DNA of 64,000 nucleotides from Ophiostoma sp. CBS 140.51 (lineage: Eukaryota > Ascomycota > Sordariomycetes > Ophiostomatales > Ophiostomataceae). Positions 33,102-41,917 of this stretch are shown here, one piece after another (the first letter of the stretch is position 1; each line of letters opens with the position of its first letter). Below the pieces are notes generated by a model that made no database searches, was not told the DNA's origin, and saw only the letters and a list, made by a program, of their open reading frames with translations. Made by a program: the position numbers and the translations under genes. The stretch covers positions 146,685 through 210,684 of the forward strand of contig JANSLP010000031.1 in NCBI GenBank assembly GCA_029298735.1. The letters are read 5' to 3'.

Positions 33102-34835
33102 TCACCGCCCCATAACCGGAAGCAGCTTAACTAAAAACATGTCCTGTCCATAAAGCTTGGTCTGTTCGATAGTGGTTATAACACCGAGATCTTGACTAGC
33201 ATCTGGAGTGTTACTGGCCACGCCGTTTGTCTTTATAAAATCAACGACATCACGGCACAACGACCGCGGCAGGACCTTACACCAGGGCTGCATTCCACCT
33301 TCATGGCCTGGCCGAGCACCGGCAACAATCACGAGCGCGTCCGCTTTGATGTGTTTTCCAAACCCGACGCAGAACGCTGCTGAAAATCCCGTCCAGTAAT
33401 CTACACTCGCTACTGTCGGCTGGACAGTCCATGTCGCCGCATCCCACTGGTCCTTTGGCACGACATCGTAGACAACAACATGCCCAGAATGGCCTGTAGC
33501 ACGGACACTCGCTGGAGGGGGAACAAGCCAGAGCCCAGGTGGCAATGCGACCGGGACGTCCTGCCGTACAAACACGGTTCGCGGCGCCCAGTTGCGGTGG
33601 GCCGTCTGTGGCCGGAGCTCGTACAACACGTCCTGCTCTTTTGTCAGGTCAAACCCGCCCAGATCCTGCTGCCCGCTTGGGTCAATGGCACAAAATGAAA
33701 ATAGCTGTGGTGTGTCGATGCGCACGTATTCGTCGGTGCTGGTCATGCGCTTGAGGCGGATGCCGGCGTAGACACCCGGAATGTGGCCGACGTGGCAGTC
33801 GAGCACCGCGAGAAACACATCGCCGGAGTCGTAGCTGCGGTCCTCGCACATGAGCAGCGTGGTCTGGACGCCGCGATTGGTGGTCTGGATGGCGGGTCGC
33901 TGGGCGCGGGTGTCACGGAAACGGGCAACCGAGGCCGCGACCCGGAAATCAGCGGCCGAGCGCGCCAGCAGTCCCCAGCGCCGGAAGCTGTCACCGTAGT
34001 CGGGGCGGTAGTAGTCGAGCGAGTCGTCCTCCTTCCAGGCGAATAGCGACTGGTCGTCGACCGTCTTGAGGATCTCTTCCTGCAGCCGCAAAAACGCGCC
34101 GTCGCCCTCGCCGTAGAGGACGGGCATGCTGATGCCAAAGATGCCGAGCATGCAATACGCCATGTCCTCGGGTCGCGTCGTCTCGCGGTACGCCAGCCAG
34201 TGCATGCGCCGCGCCACGGAGATGCGCGCCAGGTGCGCCTCGAGGTCGTCGCCGGCCGCCAGCGTCGCCGCATCGATGCCCGTCGCCTTGGCGATCAGCA
34301 GCAGGTGGTCGGTTTTCGTGCCGAGGGACTCCCATCCGGCCCCATAAAACTCAATGTGCCGCGACGCCACCAGTTCTTGTAGTGTCCACCCCCGACGGTA
34401 CCACCGGAACTGGTCGCGGTGGTCCTGCCGCTGGTTGCTGTAGACGGGCGAGCTGATGCCGGCGTCGGACAGGTAGACGTAGCACACCCATGCGTTGCGG
34501 TACCACGTAAACATGCTGTTGATCGCCTCAAAGAGCTCCGTCGAGTTCGTCTTGTCGATGCAGCACGTGTCGATCCAGATGTACTCGATGCCCGCATTGC
34601 GTGCCAGTTCACAGCTTTTCTTGATCTTGCCAAAGCCCTTTTTCATTTTCGCCTCCGTCAGCTTCTTCATGTCCTGGAACGTCACCTCGCCATCCTCCCA
34701 AGTGTGCGACAGGATTGCGTACCGCGGCACCGCCAGCGACGAGTGGGTGTTGAGCTCCGCGCCCAGCTGCGACGCATTGCATCCCTTCTCCACGAAATTA
34801 ACGACCCACAGCGTGCGTGTGTGGAGAAGCCGCAT
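33102..34835 (-). CDS. HET-domain (heterokaryon incompatibility) protein
   Basis: An intact 577-residue protein starting MRLLHTRTLWVVNF at the ATG at 34835. The HET domain (PF06985) covers about residues 30-190. Its blocks YAILSHTWEDGEVTFQDM, GFGKIKKSCELARNAGIEYIWIDTCCIDKTNSTELFEAINSMF and YRRGWTLQELVASRHIEFY are textbook. Then comes ISVARRMHWLAYRETTRPEDMAYCMLGIFGI with MPVLYGEGDGAFLRLQEEI, the DUF8212-type block that follows HET in this subfamily. HET proteins trigger cell death when genetically unlike hyphae fuse. The remaining 330 residues show no NACHT, ankyrin or WD repeats and may be the recognition part. Single exon, no lesions. LTR-like repeats lie 0.5 kb beyond its stop and 1.6 kb beyond its start, consistent with a variable, fast-evolving locus. 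Confidence 0.93.
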   Translation of the reverse strand: MRLLHTRTLWVVNFVEKGCNASQLGAELNTHSSLAVPRYAILSHTWEDGEVTFQDMKKLTEAKMKKGFGKIKKSCELARNAGIEYIWIDTCCIDKTNSTELFEAINSMFTWYRNAWVCYVYLSDAGISSPVYSNQRQDHRDQFRWYRRGWTLQELVASRHIEFYGAGWESLGTKTDHLLLIAKATGIDAATLAAGDDLEAHLARISVARRMHWLAYRETTRPEDMAYCMLGIFGISMPVLYGEGDGAFLRLQEEILKTVDDQSLFAWKEDDSLDYYRPDYGDSFRRWGLLARSAADFRVAASVARFRDTRAQRPAIQTTNRGVQTTLLMCEDRSYDSGDVFLAVLDCHVGHIPGVYAGIRLKRMTSTDEYVRIDTPQLFSFCAIDPSGQQDLGGFDLTKEQDVLYELRPQTAHRNWAPRTVFVRQDVPVALPPGLWLVPPPASVRATGHSGHVVVYDVVPKDQWDAATWTVQPTVASVDYWTGFSAAFCVGFGKHIKADALVIVAGARPGHEGGMQPWCKVLPRSLCRDVVDFIKTNGVASNTPDASQDLGVITTIEQTKLYGQDMFLVKLLPVMGR

Positions 34836-35338
34836 CGTGGTGGCCAAAGTGGCCTTTAATGTTTTTTTTTCTCGATGAAGATGGAAAGAAACAAACTACG
34901 TAACATGCGATTTTAAAATCAAATGTACAGAATTACAGCACATACACACCCACCTTGCGTCGGCAAGGCTGGTCACTCACATACGAGCGGGGCTGTGCCT
35001 GCGACGTACGACGCTATTCGTCAAGTTCGTGATTCTCACAGCCCGAAATGGCCCACATATCCGCCCTGTCAAATACGCCTTACGGACCCCGTAATTGAGC
35101 CTCATCGGTCATCCTCTCTGAGTTGTGCACTCATTCGATGACAATCTGATGTGTCCAGTTCAAGATGGTGGCAAAATTTTTAACAGAATTTGTTTCCACA
35201 TAAATGAATAAAGAAATGAAAAAAAAAAAAAGAACAAGTTCCATTAAATATAGAATACACCAGGTCCATCGATCGGTACTTGACGTTCCACTGGATCTGG
35301 AGGCCGTATAAGCCGCTCGCGACGCCTGTGTTCACGTT
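34836..35338. promoter_or_regulatory. Upstream region of the HET gene
   Basis: About 500 bp between the HET gene start and the end of the broken Ser-rich frame. The stretch just upstream of the HET ATG has a run of T/C on the + strand and A-rich sequence on the coding strand. No gene is seen. Confidence 0.45.
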
Positions 35339-35884
35339 TTATGAAACGCTCGACGCGCCGCCCGTCACGCTAATGTACGCCAGATCAACATAACCGGGGT
35401 AGCCAGCGCCGCAGGGGACTTTTGTGGCCGGGGTGATACCGCCTGTTGTCCAGTGGTTAAAGCCATCCGTGAAGTAAGGGTTGGCGACGACGTTCGTGAA
35501 GAAGGTCGGGAGAGAGGGTGAGGGAGAGGGAGAAGGGACGGCAGACGATGAGGATCACGGTGAGGACGACGATGAAGGTGACGGCGAAAACGACGGGACG
35601 GAGGAGGACGACGAGATCGATAAAGATGGCAGCGATAAAAATAAGGACGAAAAAAAAGATGACGATGTAACCGAACTGGGGACACTCGACGAAGAAGAGG
35701 AAGACGGAGAGAGGATTATACTCGCAGATAAAGGAGGCAAAATAGACGAGCTAGGCGATAATATTACATTGGACGAACTCGACTTGCCAGGACAGCAACG
35801 CGAGGCCACGCCAATATCTGCGAGACCGGGCGCCAAAATGTGAAAAAGATTCTTCATTCTATTAAGCAAGTATAGAGTAATCAT
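35339..35884 (-). pseudogene. Broken Ser/Pro-rich secreted-type protein fragment
   Basis: One frame on the - strand runs from a segment with a Cys pair (ASRCCPGKSSSSN) through about 70 residues rich in Ser, Pro and Leu. It meets an in-frame TGA at 35555-35557 and continues in the same frame through a Ser-Pro repeat. There follows NVVANPYFTDGFNHWTTGGI and CGAGYPGYVDLAYISVTGG, ending at TAA (35339). The last part resembles the start of a carbohydrate-binding or jelly-roll module (N-P-x-F-x-x-G-x-x-x-W). The overall build suggests a Ser-rich stalk joining a secreted binding module, now interrupted and lacking a signal peptide. Function unknown. Confidence 0.5.
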
Positions 35885-36853
35885 GGATAAAAATTCCCTG
35901 TTTAGGACGATAAATTGGAACAGGAAAGAACTACATCATGGACCACAGGGGGACCACGGAATATATCGAGGAATACCAGATAGCTTCGTCCCAGCCATGT
36001 CCAACAGAATAATAAAAGTTTGCCTGTCGTCAATCTAGATTTTGTTGCCCAGGTTGCCTAGGTTGCCGAGACGTTAGTGGTGGGGGCTGAGGCTGTGAAG
36101 CGAATAATAAGTTTTGGCTCCGCGTTCTTTGTGTGCTTTGGCGGAAGCTAAGCTTGCCGGGATAATAAACACAAAATAGACTCTGAGCTAAGATGTATTA
36201 AGGTTTAAGGCTGGAAACTTAACAAGCAAGCTGTAAAACTATACATATATTCTATAAATGTCGAGTACTAATAGTATAAACGCTTGGTAAAGTAAGTTCA
36301 AAAACTTTGAATAATGTATAGATGTATAAGAACTGAGAAACATAAGCTATAGGATTCCAAGGTATAAAACGTATACGGAGCACAATACTGTGTTATTACA
36401 AAGGCACTTCCCAAGGGGCAAGAGACTCTGCTAGGTGATCAGGCTAGGAAGGGGATTCTTGTTCTTGTAAAATAGTGATAAGGTGTAACGGCTAAACAAT
36501 AATCAGCACGCGTAACAGGTGGTTGTTTTGTATACAATGAGGGCACAGGAATCGTCAGAGTTCAGGGATCGACTCTCCGAGCTCCGGTTGACGCGCAAGG
36601 CCGTGGCCGAGCACAAACCACCGATTCCGTCTCCAGGAACGTCCATCGCCATCTTTGCGCGGGTGTGAGGCCTATGAGCGAGCTGAACAGGCTGCGTATA
36701 CGCTACCTGCGAATGATTTTGCCCGATTTGTAAGACACGGCGGTCCTGATTTAACTGATCTCCGCGGGGAAAGGAAGATGGCCACCAGCGAACTATAAAC
36801 GTTCGCTTTGCTTTGGCTGACCCAGCTAAATCCGAAGGCATTCGAAGGCACTC
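35885..36853. other. A/T-rich gene-free stretch
   Basis: No coding frame is supported. The stretch from about 36150 to 36380 is strongly A/T-rich and may be eroded transposon DNA. The LTR-like copy B lies at 36391-36547. Confidence 0.45.
36391..36547 (+). repeat. Degenerate solo-LTR-like repeat, copy B
   Basis: A 157-bp relative of the repeat at 32423-32562, starting TGTTATTACAAAGG and ending GAGGGCACA. The identical blocks include CTCTGCTAGGTGATCAGGCT and ATAGTGATAAGGTGTAACGG. An extra segment near the 3' end (around GGTTGTTTTGTATAC) accounts for most of the length difference. No target-site duplication is visible. Confidence 0.65.
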
Positions 36854-37729
36854 TCACTGCATACTGATCTTTTGAATCAGATCTCCAGAAAAATCGCCAA
36901 CCGTTCGCAGGAGCGAATCAAAGTCTTTATTTCTCTGGAATTCCAAGAGGTTACAAGCTGCATACATACTGATCAAGGAACGCAGCCGCTCATCCGGATC
37001 CGCTCGAGTGTGTTCGTACGTGTGCCGTACTAGCTCAATAATCGATCTAATACTCTCGTGGCTTAATGTAAACTGCATGAGGATTCGATGCAGCTTGCGT
37101 AGAGCCAGAGTTTGCAGCTTGGCGATGCCGTGGTAGTCCGCAAATGTATACATTCGGGCGTGGATAAGGAGAACTTCCGGGCCATCGGGCCAGCTGACTG
37201 CGTCGTGGTCGCAAAGGTCATCCGGGCATTGGCCCTCGAATCGGGTTGCAGGGACCGTGGAGAGGGCGCCCGGGCTAGGCTTAACTACGGTGTATATCGG
37301 AACCGCAAAGGATCTCGATCCCTTTTTCTTTTTTTTGGAGGGAGCGAAGCCCCAGGGATCGCGAGCATCGTATTCCGGCTCCGGCTCCGGCTCCGGCTCC
37401 AGCTCCGGCTCCTCTTGGCCGTCGTAGTTGCCCGTATAAGCAAACTGAGAGAAGAGGACAAAGGTCATCTCGTCTGTCTCGCCCCATTCGACGCACTGGT
37501 CTGTAGCCTCTTGCATGGGTCCATCGACGAGCACTTTGAGGGAATCCGACTGAGAGGCGACGAGAGCAGAATGCATGAAGAATTCTCTCTTGTCGGGACC
37601 GACGACAAACTTGAAGGGGGGCGACGAAACAATCCTGGTGCCAAGCAATGTTAGAGAGCCACGCGATACAGGCAAGTTAAGCTTCATCAACGCATAAATG
37701 ACTTACGCTTCGTAGGGCATAGTTTCCAT
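36854..37729 (-). CDS. BTB/POZ-domain protein
   Basis: Two exons (37707-37729 and 36854-37634) give 267 residues. The 72-bp intron has GTAAGT, a CTAAC branch point and CACCAG. Splicing joins METMPYEA to IVSSPPFKFVVGPDKREFFMHSALVASQSDSLKVLVDGPMQEA, a fungal BTB domain that normally mediates protein pairing and often links substrates to Cullin-3 ligases. FVLFSQFAYTGNYDG is the end of the BTB fold. A Pro-Glu repeat (ELEPEPEPEPEYDARDPWGF) and a lysine run (KKKKKG) interrupt it. The second half (LLIHARMYTFADYHGIAKLQTLALRKLHRIL) is the helical continuation typical of this family. Partners are unknown. The unspliced frame would give a false N-terminus of about 20 residues. Confidence 0.88.
37374..37412 (-). 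repeat. 6-bp repeat coding Pro-Glu
   Basis: Tandem CCGGCT/GGCTCC hexamers, with one variant, encode the Glu-Pro run in the BTB protein. The unit keeps the frame, so length changes would only alter the linker. Confidence 0.85.
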
Positions 37730-39909
37730 GGTGAGGGATTCTGATACTGCTCATAGAGAAGTTACTTTGGCTGTGTGTGATTTTCGATTTTATCAGAATG
37801 TTTGTCCATCGCCATTCTATTGTTCTCGCTCTCGAAAGGTTTTGCCTAACCAACAGATGTCCGGACATGAATTATTGCCATTGATACCCAATGGAAGTGC
37901 TGCCCAACTTACACCACGGCCCTGAACTTTCAGGGGAAAAAACTGCGAAGAGTGTGGGCGGAAGTGCGTGATATTATTAGGGAGGAAGGAAGAAGCGAAT
38001 GGGCTACAGGCAAGGCTAAACCCCTGGAGCTGGAGCACGTAATGTGCTCCATGCGCAACAGTGTAAACAGGGCCAGAAGCAGCCGGCTAAATCACCTAGA
38101 TCTCAAGGGGCCTACAGCTAAAGAGCTCTACACAACGATGCTATTTATGAAGCAAACGAACGTATTGTTCTGTCGATAATTGTAGTCCTCCGAGGGTGGC
38201 CATGGGCTCCCAGAGATAAAACCAGATGAAGAGGCACTCAATGTATTCAAGCATAATTCGAGCATAGACAGCGAAATCAACCCTCACTTATGGTCATACT
38301 GTTCATTTGACACCCCACTTCATTACTATGCAACCCCCTGATGCGCCTTTGACCAGATACGTCTTTCAACCAAGCAGTCCGTGGCAATGGCGCGCCTGTG
38401 GCTCAACATCCTCACCGTCAAACCATAATGGTATTCTCTTCGTTCTCAATCTGCTGGGGGCTTCCCTTGTCCGCTCGCCTCCGCCTCGGCCGCGCATACT
38501 TCAAGAGCCTCGTGCCCAATGTCGTCCAGGTCAGCGCGCATCGCATCATCAAAGGCCACCCACAGGCTCTCTAAGAATTACTTAAGGGACAAAAAGGGGT
38601 AATGAATGCCTACGATCAAGTTTGGAGGAAGAAGAGGAAGGAGCAAACAAAACAAAGAAAGAAAATTCTCAAAAATGGAAAGAGCAAAGTAGAAACGAGA
38701 TAATTTTTCACGCAAAGGACGACAGTTCAATTCAGGAAAGTGCGACTTACGACAAAGTCGCACATCGCTACCGCTACGGCCAGTTGTCCCTCTTCCGCCT
38801 GGATTGGGCCGCCCGATAATACGTTTCGAAAAGCGCACCCCGCGCTGGTGCTCCATGGATCGGACATTTGGCTGTACACTACGCTTCTTATGAGGGAGAT
38901 ATTTCGACAAATATTACCCTGGCATCTTGTGCCATTGCCTCAACGCTTCTCCTAGCCATGCTAGTGGCCCTCACAGTTCCTAAAGACCGCCTGTGGGATT
39001 CTTGGACCTGCGGCGGTGGTAATAGTCGGCTGACGACAATGTCGCGCATCTTTTAGATCGTGTCTGTTTTGCTGGCCGTGTTGATGGTGGTTCTTGTCGT
39101 GGTGGCGTTTTCTGTGTTTGTGTGGGATGTGCAGACGGCACAGAAGGAGCACGAGCAAAAACTTTTGCGTGAACGTCAAGAGAAGCGCAGCTTGGAAAAA
39201 GAAAAGGAGAAGGAGAAGGTGGCCTCGAATGCGTGAAAGAAATAGGTTGGACAAGTCGACTCCAGAAAAGAAAAATTGTGGTAGGACTACCAAGTATGTC
39301 TATAAAAATTGGTTGATGATGTGGTGAATCAAAAAAGCCAGAAGATTCAAGTGAGATCGAATCACCTAGGTCAAGAAATATTTACTGGAATGCTTCTGTG
39401 ACAGCAATCGTGGGTTCTTATCGTGATTGTTAAAAGTGGGTCTTTTTCGAGGTCACTGTTAGCCCCACTCAAGCTGCCAGGGGCTAACCCACAGCCGTGC
39501 CTTCCCCGTTGAGAACGGTTGGCCGCCCCTTTGCACCAATGCAACCTCCTTCTGAATCGAAAAAGCGAAAAGCTTCGCCTGCAGGTTTTTGACGACAGAC
39601 GACCGACGACCAGTAGCGGAGGCCAAGGCGACGAGCGCCTCGATACCCACGATACCCAGCGCTTCACAACGTCGACCTTGTTCGCTGTAGTACTCTGTAC
39701 CTGAGATCAGCGTTGACGGCGACACGCTAGCCCGGCACCTCTCCTGACTAGCTCCCCTGATCCAATCCCAATCTTTTGTTCGACTTCACTTTGACGATAC
39801 GCGTCGGCATCACGAACGACAGCATCGCGACAACACGACCTCTCGACGTGCCGAGCACGCTCTCGACACTTTAAACGACTCCCGACATCTTTCCCTCCCC
39901 TCCCCCGAA
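37730..39909. other. Gene-poor stretch with coding relics
   Basis: No intact gene is supported in these 2.2 kb upstream of the BTB and dynein genes. A 38400-38575 frame with LGRAYFKSLVPNVVQVSAH looks coding-like but has no start. A two-part membrane-protein-like frame at 38868-39236 is listed separately. The last 200 bp before 39910 are C-rich on the + strand and should hold the promoter and leader of the dynein gene. Confidence 0.4.
38868..39236 (+). pseudogene. Possible membrane-protein fragment with in-frame stop
   Basis: The frame contains SYEGDISTNITLASCAIASTLLLAMLVAL and WDSWTCGGG, which loosely recalls the first helices of PTH11/rhodopsin-like fungal membrane proteins. A TAG follows at 39056-39058, then the same frame continues with a very hydrophobic stretch (VSVLLAVLMVVLVVVAFSVFV) and a charged Glu/Lys tail to TGA at 39234-39236. 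The TAG lies in TTTTAG after a GGCTGAC, so it could instead be the 3' end of an intron. The donor would then give a very short intron. There is no good ATG. Low confidence. Confidence 0.3.
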
Positions 39910-41917
39910 ATGGCCAACACAAACCGCTTCTCCTCGTACACCTCCGTGTCGGCCGGCTCCGGCAACAATGTGGCTGGCAGCGTCTCGGCGTCCGCGGCTG
40001 GTGGTGCCGACGGCGCTGGCGGCAGCGGCGGCAAGCAGAAGAAGGATCTGTGGAACTCCATGCTCGACTCGGTCGCCAGCGGCCGCAAGCTGCCCGAGCG
40101 CAACCTGCTGGTGCTAGGCGGATCCGTAGACTCGCAGCGCGAGTTTCTCGCGTCGTTGGGCAGCCAAAAACAGTCGTCTCTCAATGGAGAGGCGCAACTG
40201 CCCGGCGGCGCGCCCGTGGCCAACAACTTTGCCCTCGGCTATACTTATTATGACGTTCTCGACGCCGACCAGGACGGCGACATTTTGGCCCGTATCTCGC
40301 TCTACCTGCTATCGAAACCGTCGCCCTCCTTCTCTTCCCTCCTTCAACCGCTGCTCACCCCCGAAACAATTCCCAACACGCTGATTGTCATCTTGCTCGA
40401 CTGGGCCCAGCCGTGGCGGTGGCTACGCCAGCTGCGGGAGTGGATCTTGTTGCTGCGGACTGTGCTAGTGTCGTTGAGCCCGGCCGCCAAAGAGGCACTG
40501 GAAGAAACAATGGAACAGTGGCGCGAGCGCGGCCGTGGCGGTGCACGGAACCTGGACGGGACTACTACAGCAAGTACGGGCACGGGCAACACGCCCTCGA
40601 GTGGTGCTGATAGCGGCGACGCTTTGCCCCCCGGCCCGGGTGAGTGGGAAGACGCACTAGGCCTGCCGCTGTGTGTCGTGTGCCAAAACGCTGAGAAGAC
40701 GGACGTGCTCGAAAATACGCAGGGGTGGAAGGACGATGAGTTTGACCTGGTGCTGCAGTACCTACGTACCGTCCTAGTGAAACACGGCGCGTCGCTCATC
40801 TACACGACACCCAATGTACCCTCGCAGCTGCCAACGCTGATCCACGCGTGCCTGGGTGTGACGTCGCTGCTTAAGCGGCAGCCGCTCAAACCCGAGGTGA
40901 TCAAGCGCACCGAGGTGGTGGTGCCCTCCAACTGGGACTCGTGGACCAAGATCCTGGTGGTGCGCGAAGGCTTTGAGGTGGATAAAGTTAGTGCAGGCTG
41001 GTCGATTGACCTGCAGCGGCCGTTCCCCGTCATGCAGGCGCAGGCACAGACGGCGACGGCAAACAACACATTACAGACAGCCACACAGACAGCTTCACGC
41101 ACAGCATCACCACCACTCGACGGCGAGGGCGGTGAGGAAACTTTCGAGGGCCAAGGTGAGGGCGAGGTTGGTGTCACAGCGAAGAAGAGTACCAACGACC
41201 CCCAATCCTACGGCGACAACGAAGACGACTACGACGACGACGACGAAGACCCAGACTCGGCCGTCTCGCAGTACGAGCGTGCCATCCGCGACCCGGGGAT
41301 GGACGTGCTGGCCCTGGCAGGGGGTGATTTGGATGAGGAGGAGGATGAAGAAGCAGGGGGAAACGGCACACAGAAGCGCCGCCGTCGCCGGCGCCAGCAG
41401 CTCGAGGTCGAGACCGAAGACGTCCAGCTCTTCTTGGGCGACCAGCTGAAACTGCTCGACCAGTTCCGCCAAAAGGACGAGGCCAAGCGCGACAAGGAGG
41501 CCAAAGAGTCCAAGCGCCGGGAGAGCTCGCCGGGTGGTAGTGGAAATATGGCAGCGTCTTCTGAAGACCCTGCCGAGGTCATCAGCAGCCACATTGGCCC
41601 CGTGCAGTTCAACATTGGCGGCATCCAGGTCGATGCCGACGACATGCTGGAGAGAATCAAGGTAACCGCCCTTCTCTATGTTATTTTGGAAGCGTACGCT
41701 AACAGTCTAGAACCGCCATGGATATGGCTCGGCATCGCCGGAGCCGGGCAGTCCCGATGGATCGGCCGTGGGCTCCGGCGTGGCAGGTGGGTCTGTGGCC
41801 GGTGGTGCAGGTGTAGCCGACGGTGCCAACCTGGCACCCGAGAATGTCGACACGGAAAAGATGACGGCCTTCTTCGCTGACCTCATGAACCGGCCAAGCC
41901 AGACAAGGAAGTCATAA
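39910..41917 (+). CDS. Cytoplasmic dynein 1 light intermediate chain
   Basis: A subunit of the minus-end microtubule motor that joins the heavy chain to cargo adaptors; it supports nuclear and endosome movement in hyphae. Two exons (39910-41661, 41711-41917) give 652 residues. The 49-bp intron runs GTAACC to TCTAG with a GCTAAC branch point. DLWNSMLDSVASGRKLPERNLLVLGGSVDSQREFLASL opens the G-protein-like fold; the P-loop position (residues 70-78) lacks the canonical Gly-Lys, as in fungal LICs. TLIVILLDWAQPWRWLRQLREW and QYLRTVLVKHGASLIYT, then VVPSNWDSWTKILV, are family marks. The second exon supplies DTEKMTAFFADLMNR, matching the C-terminal adaptor-binding helix of LICs. An acidic linker and a basic patch (KRRRRRRQQ) lie between. 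Confidence 0.93.

Noticed and set aside
32423..36547. A complete LTR retrotransposon formed by the two repeats
   Set aside because: No reverse transcriptase, integrase, primer-binding site or polypurine tract lies between them, and the outer flanks show no target-site duplication.
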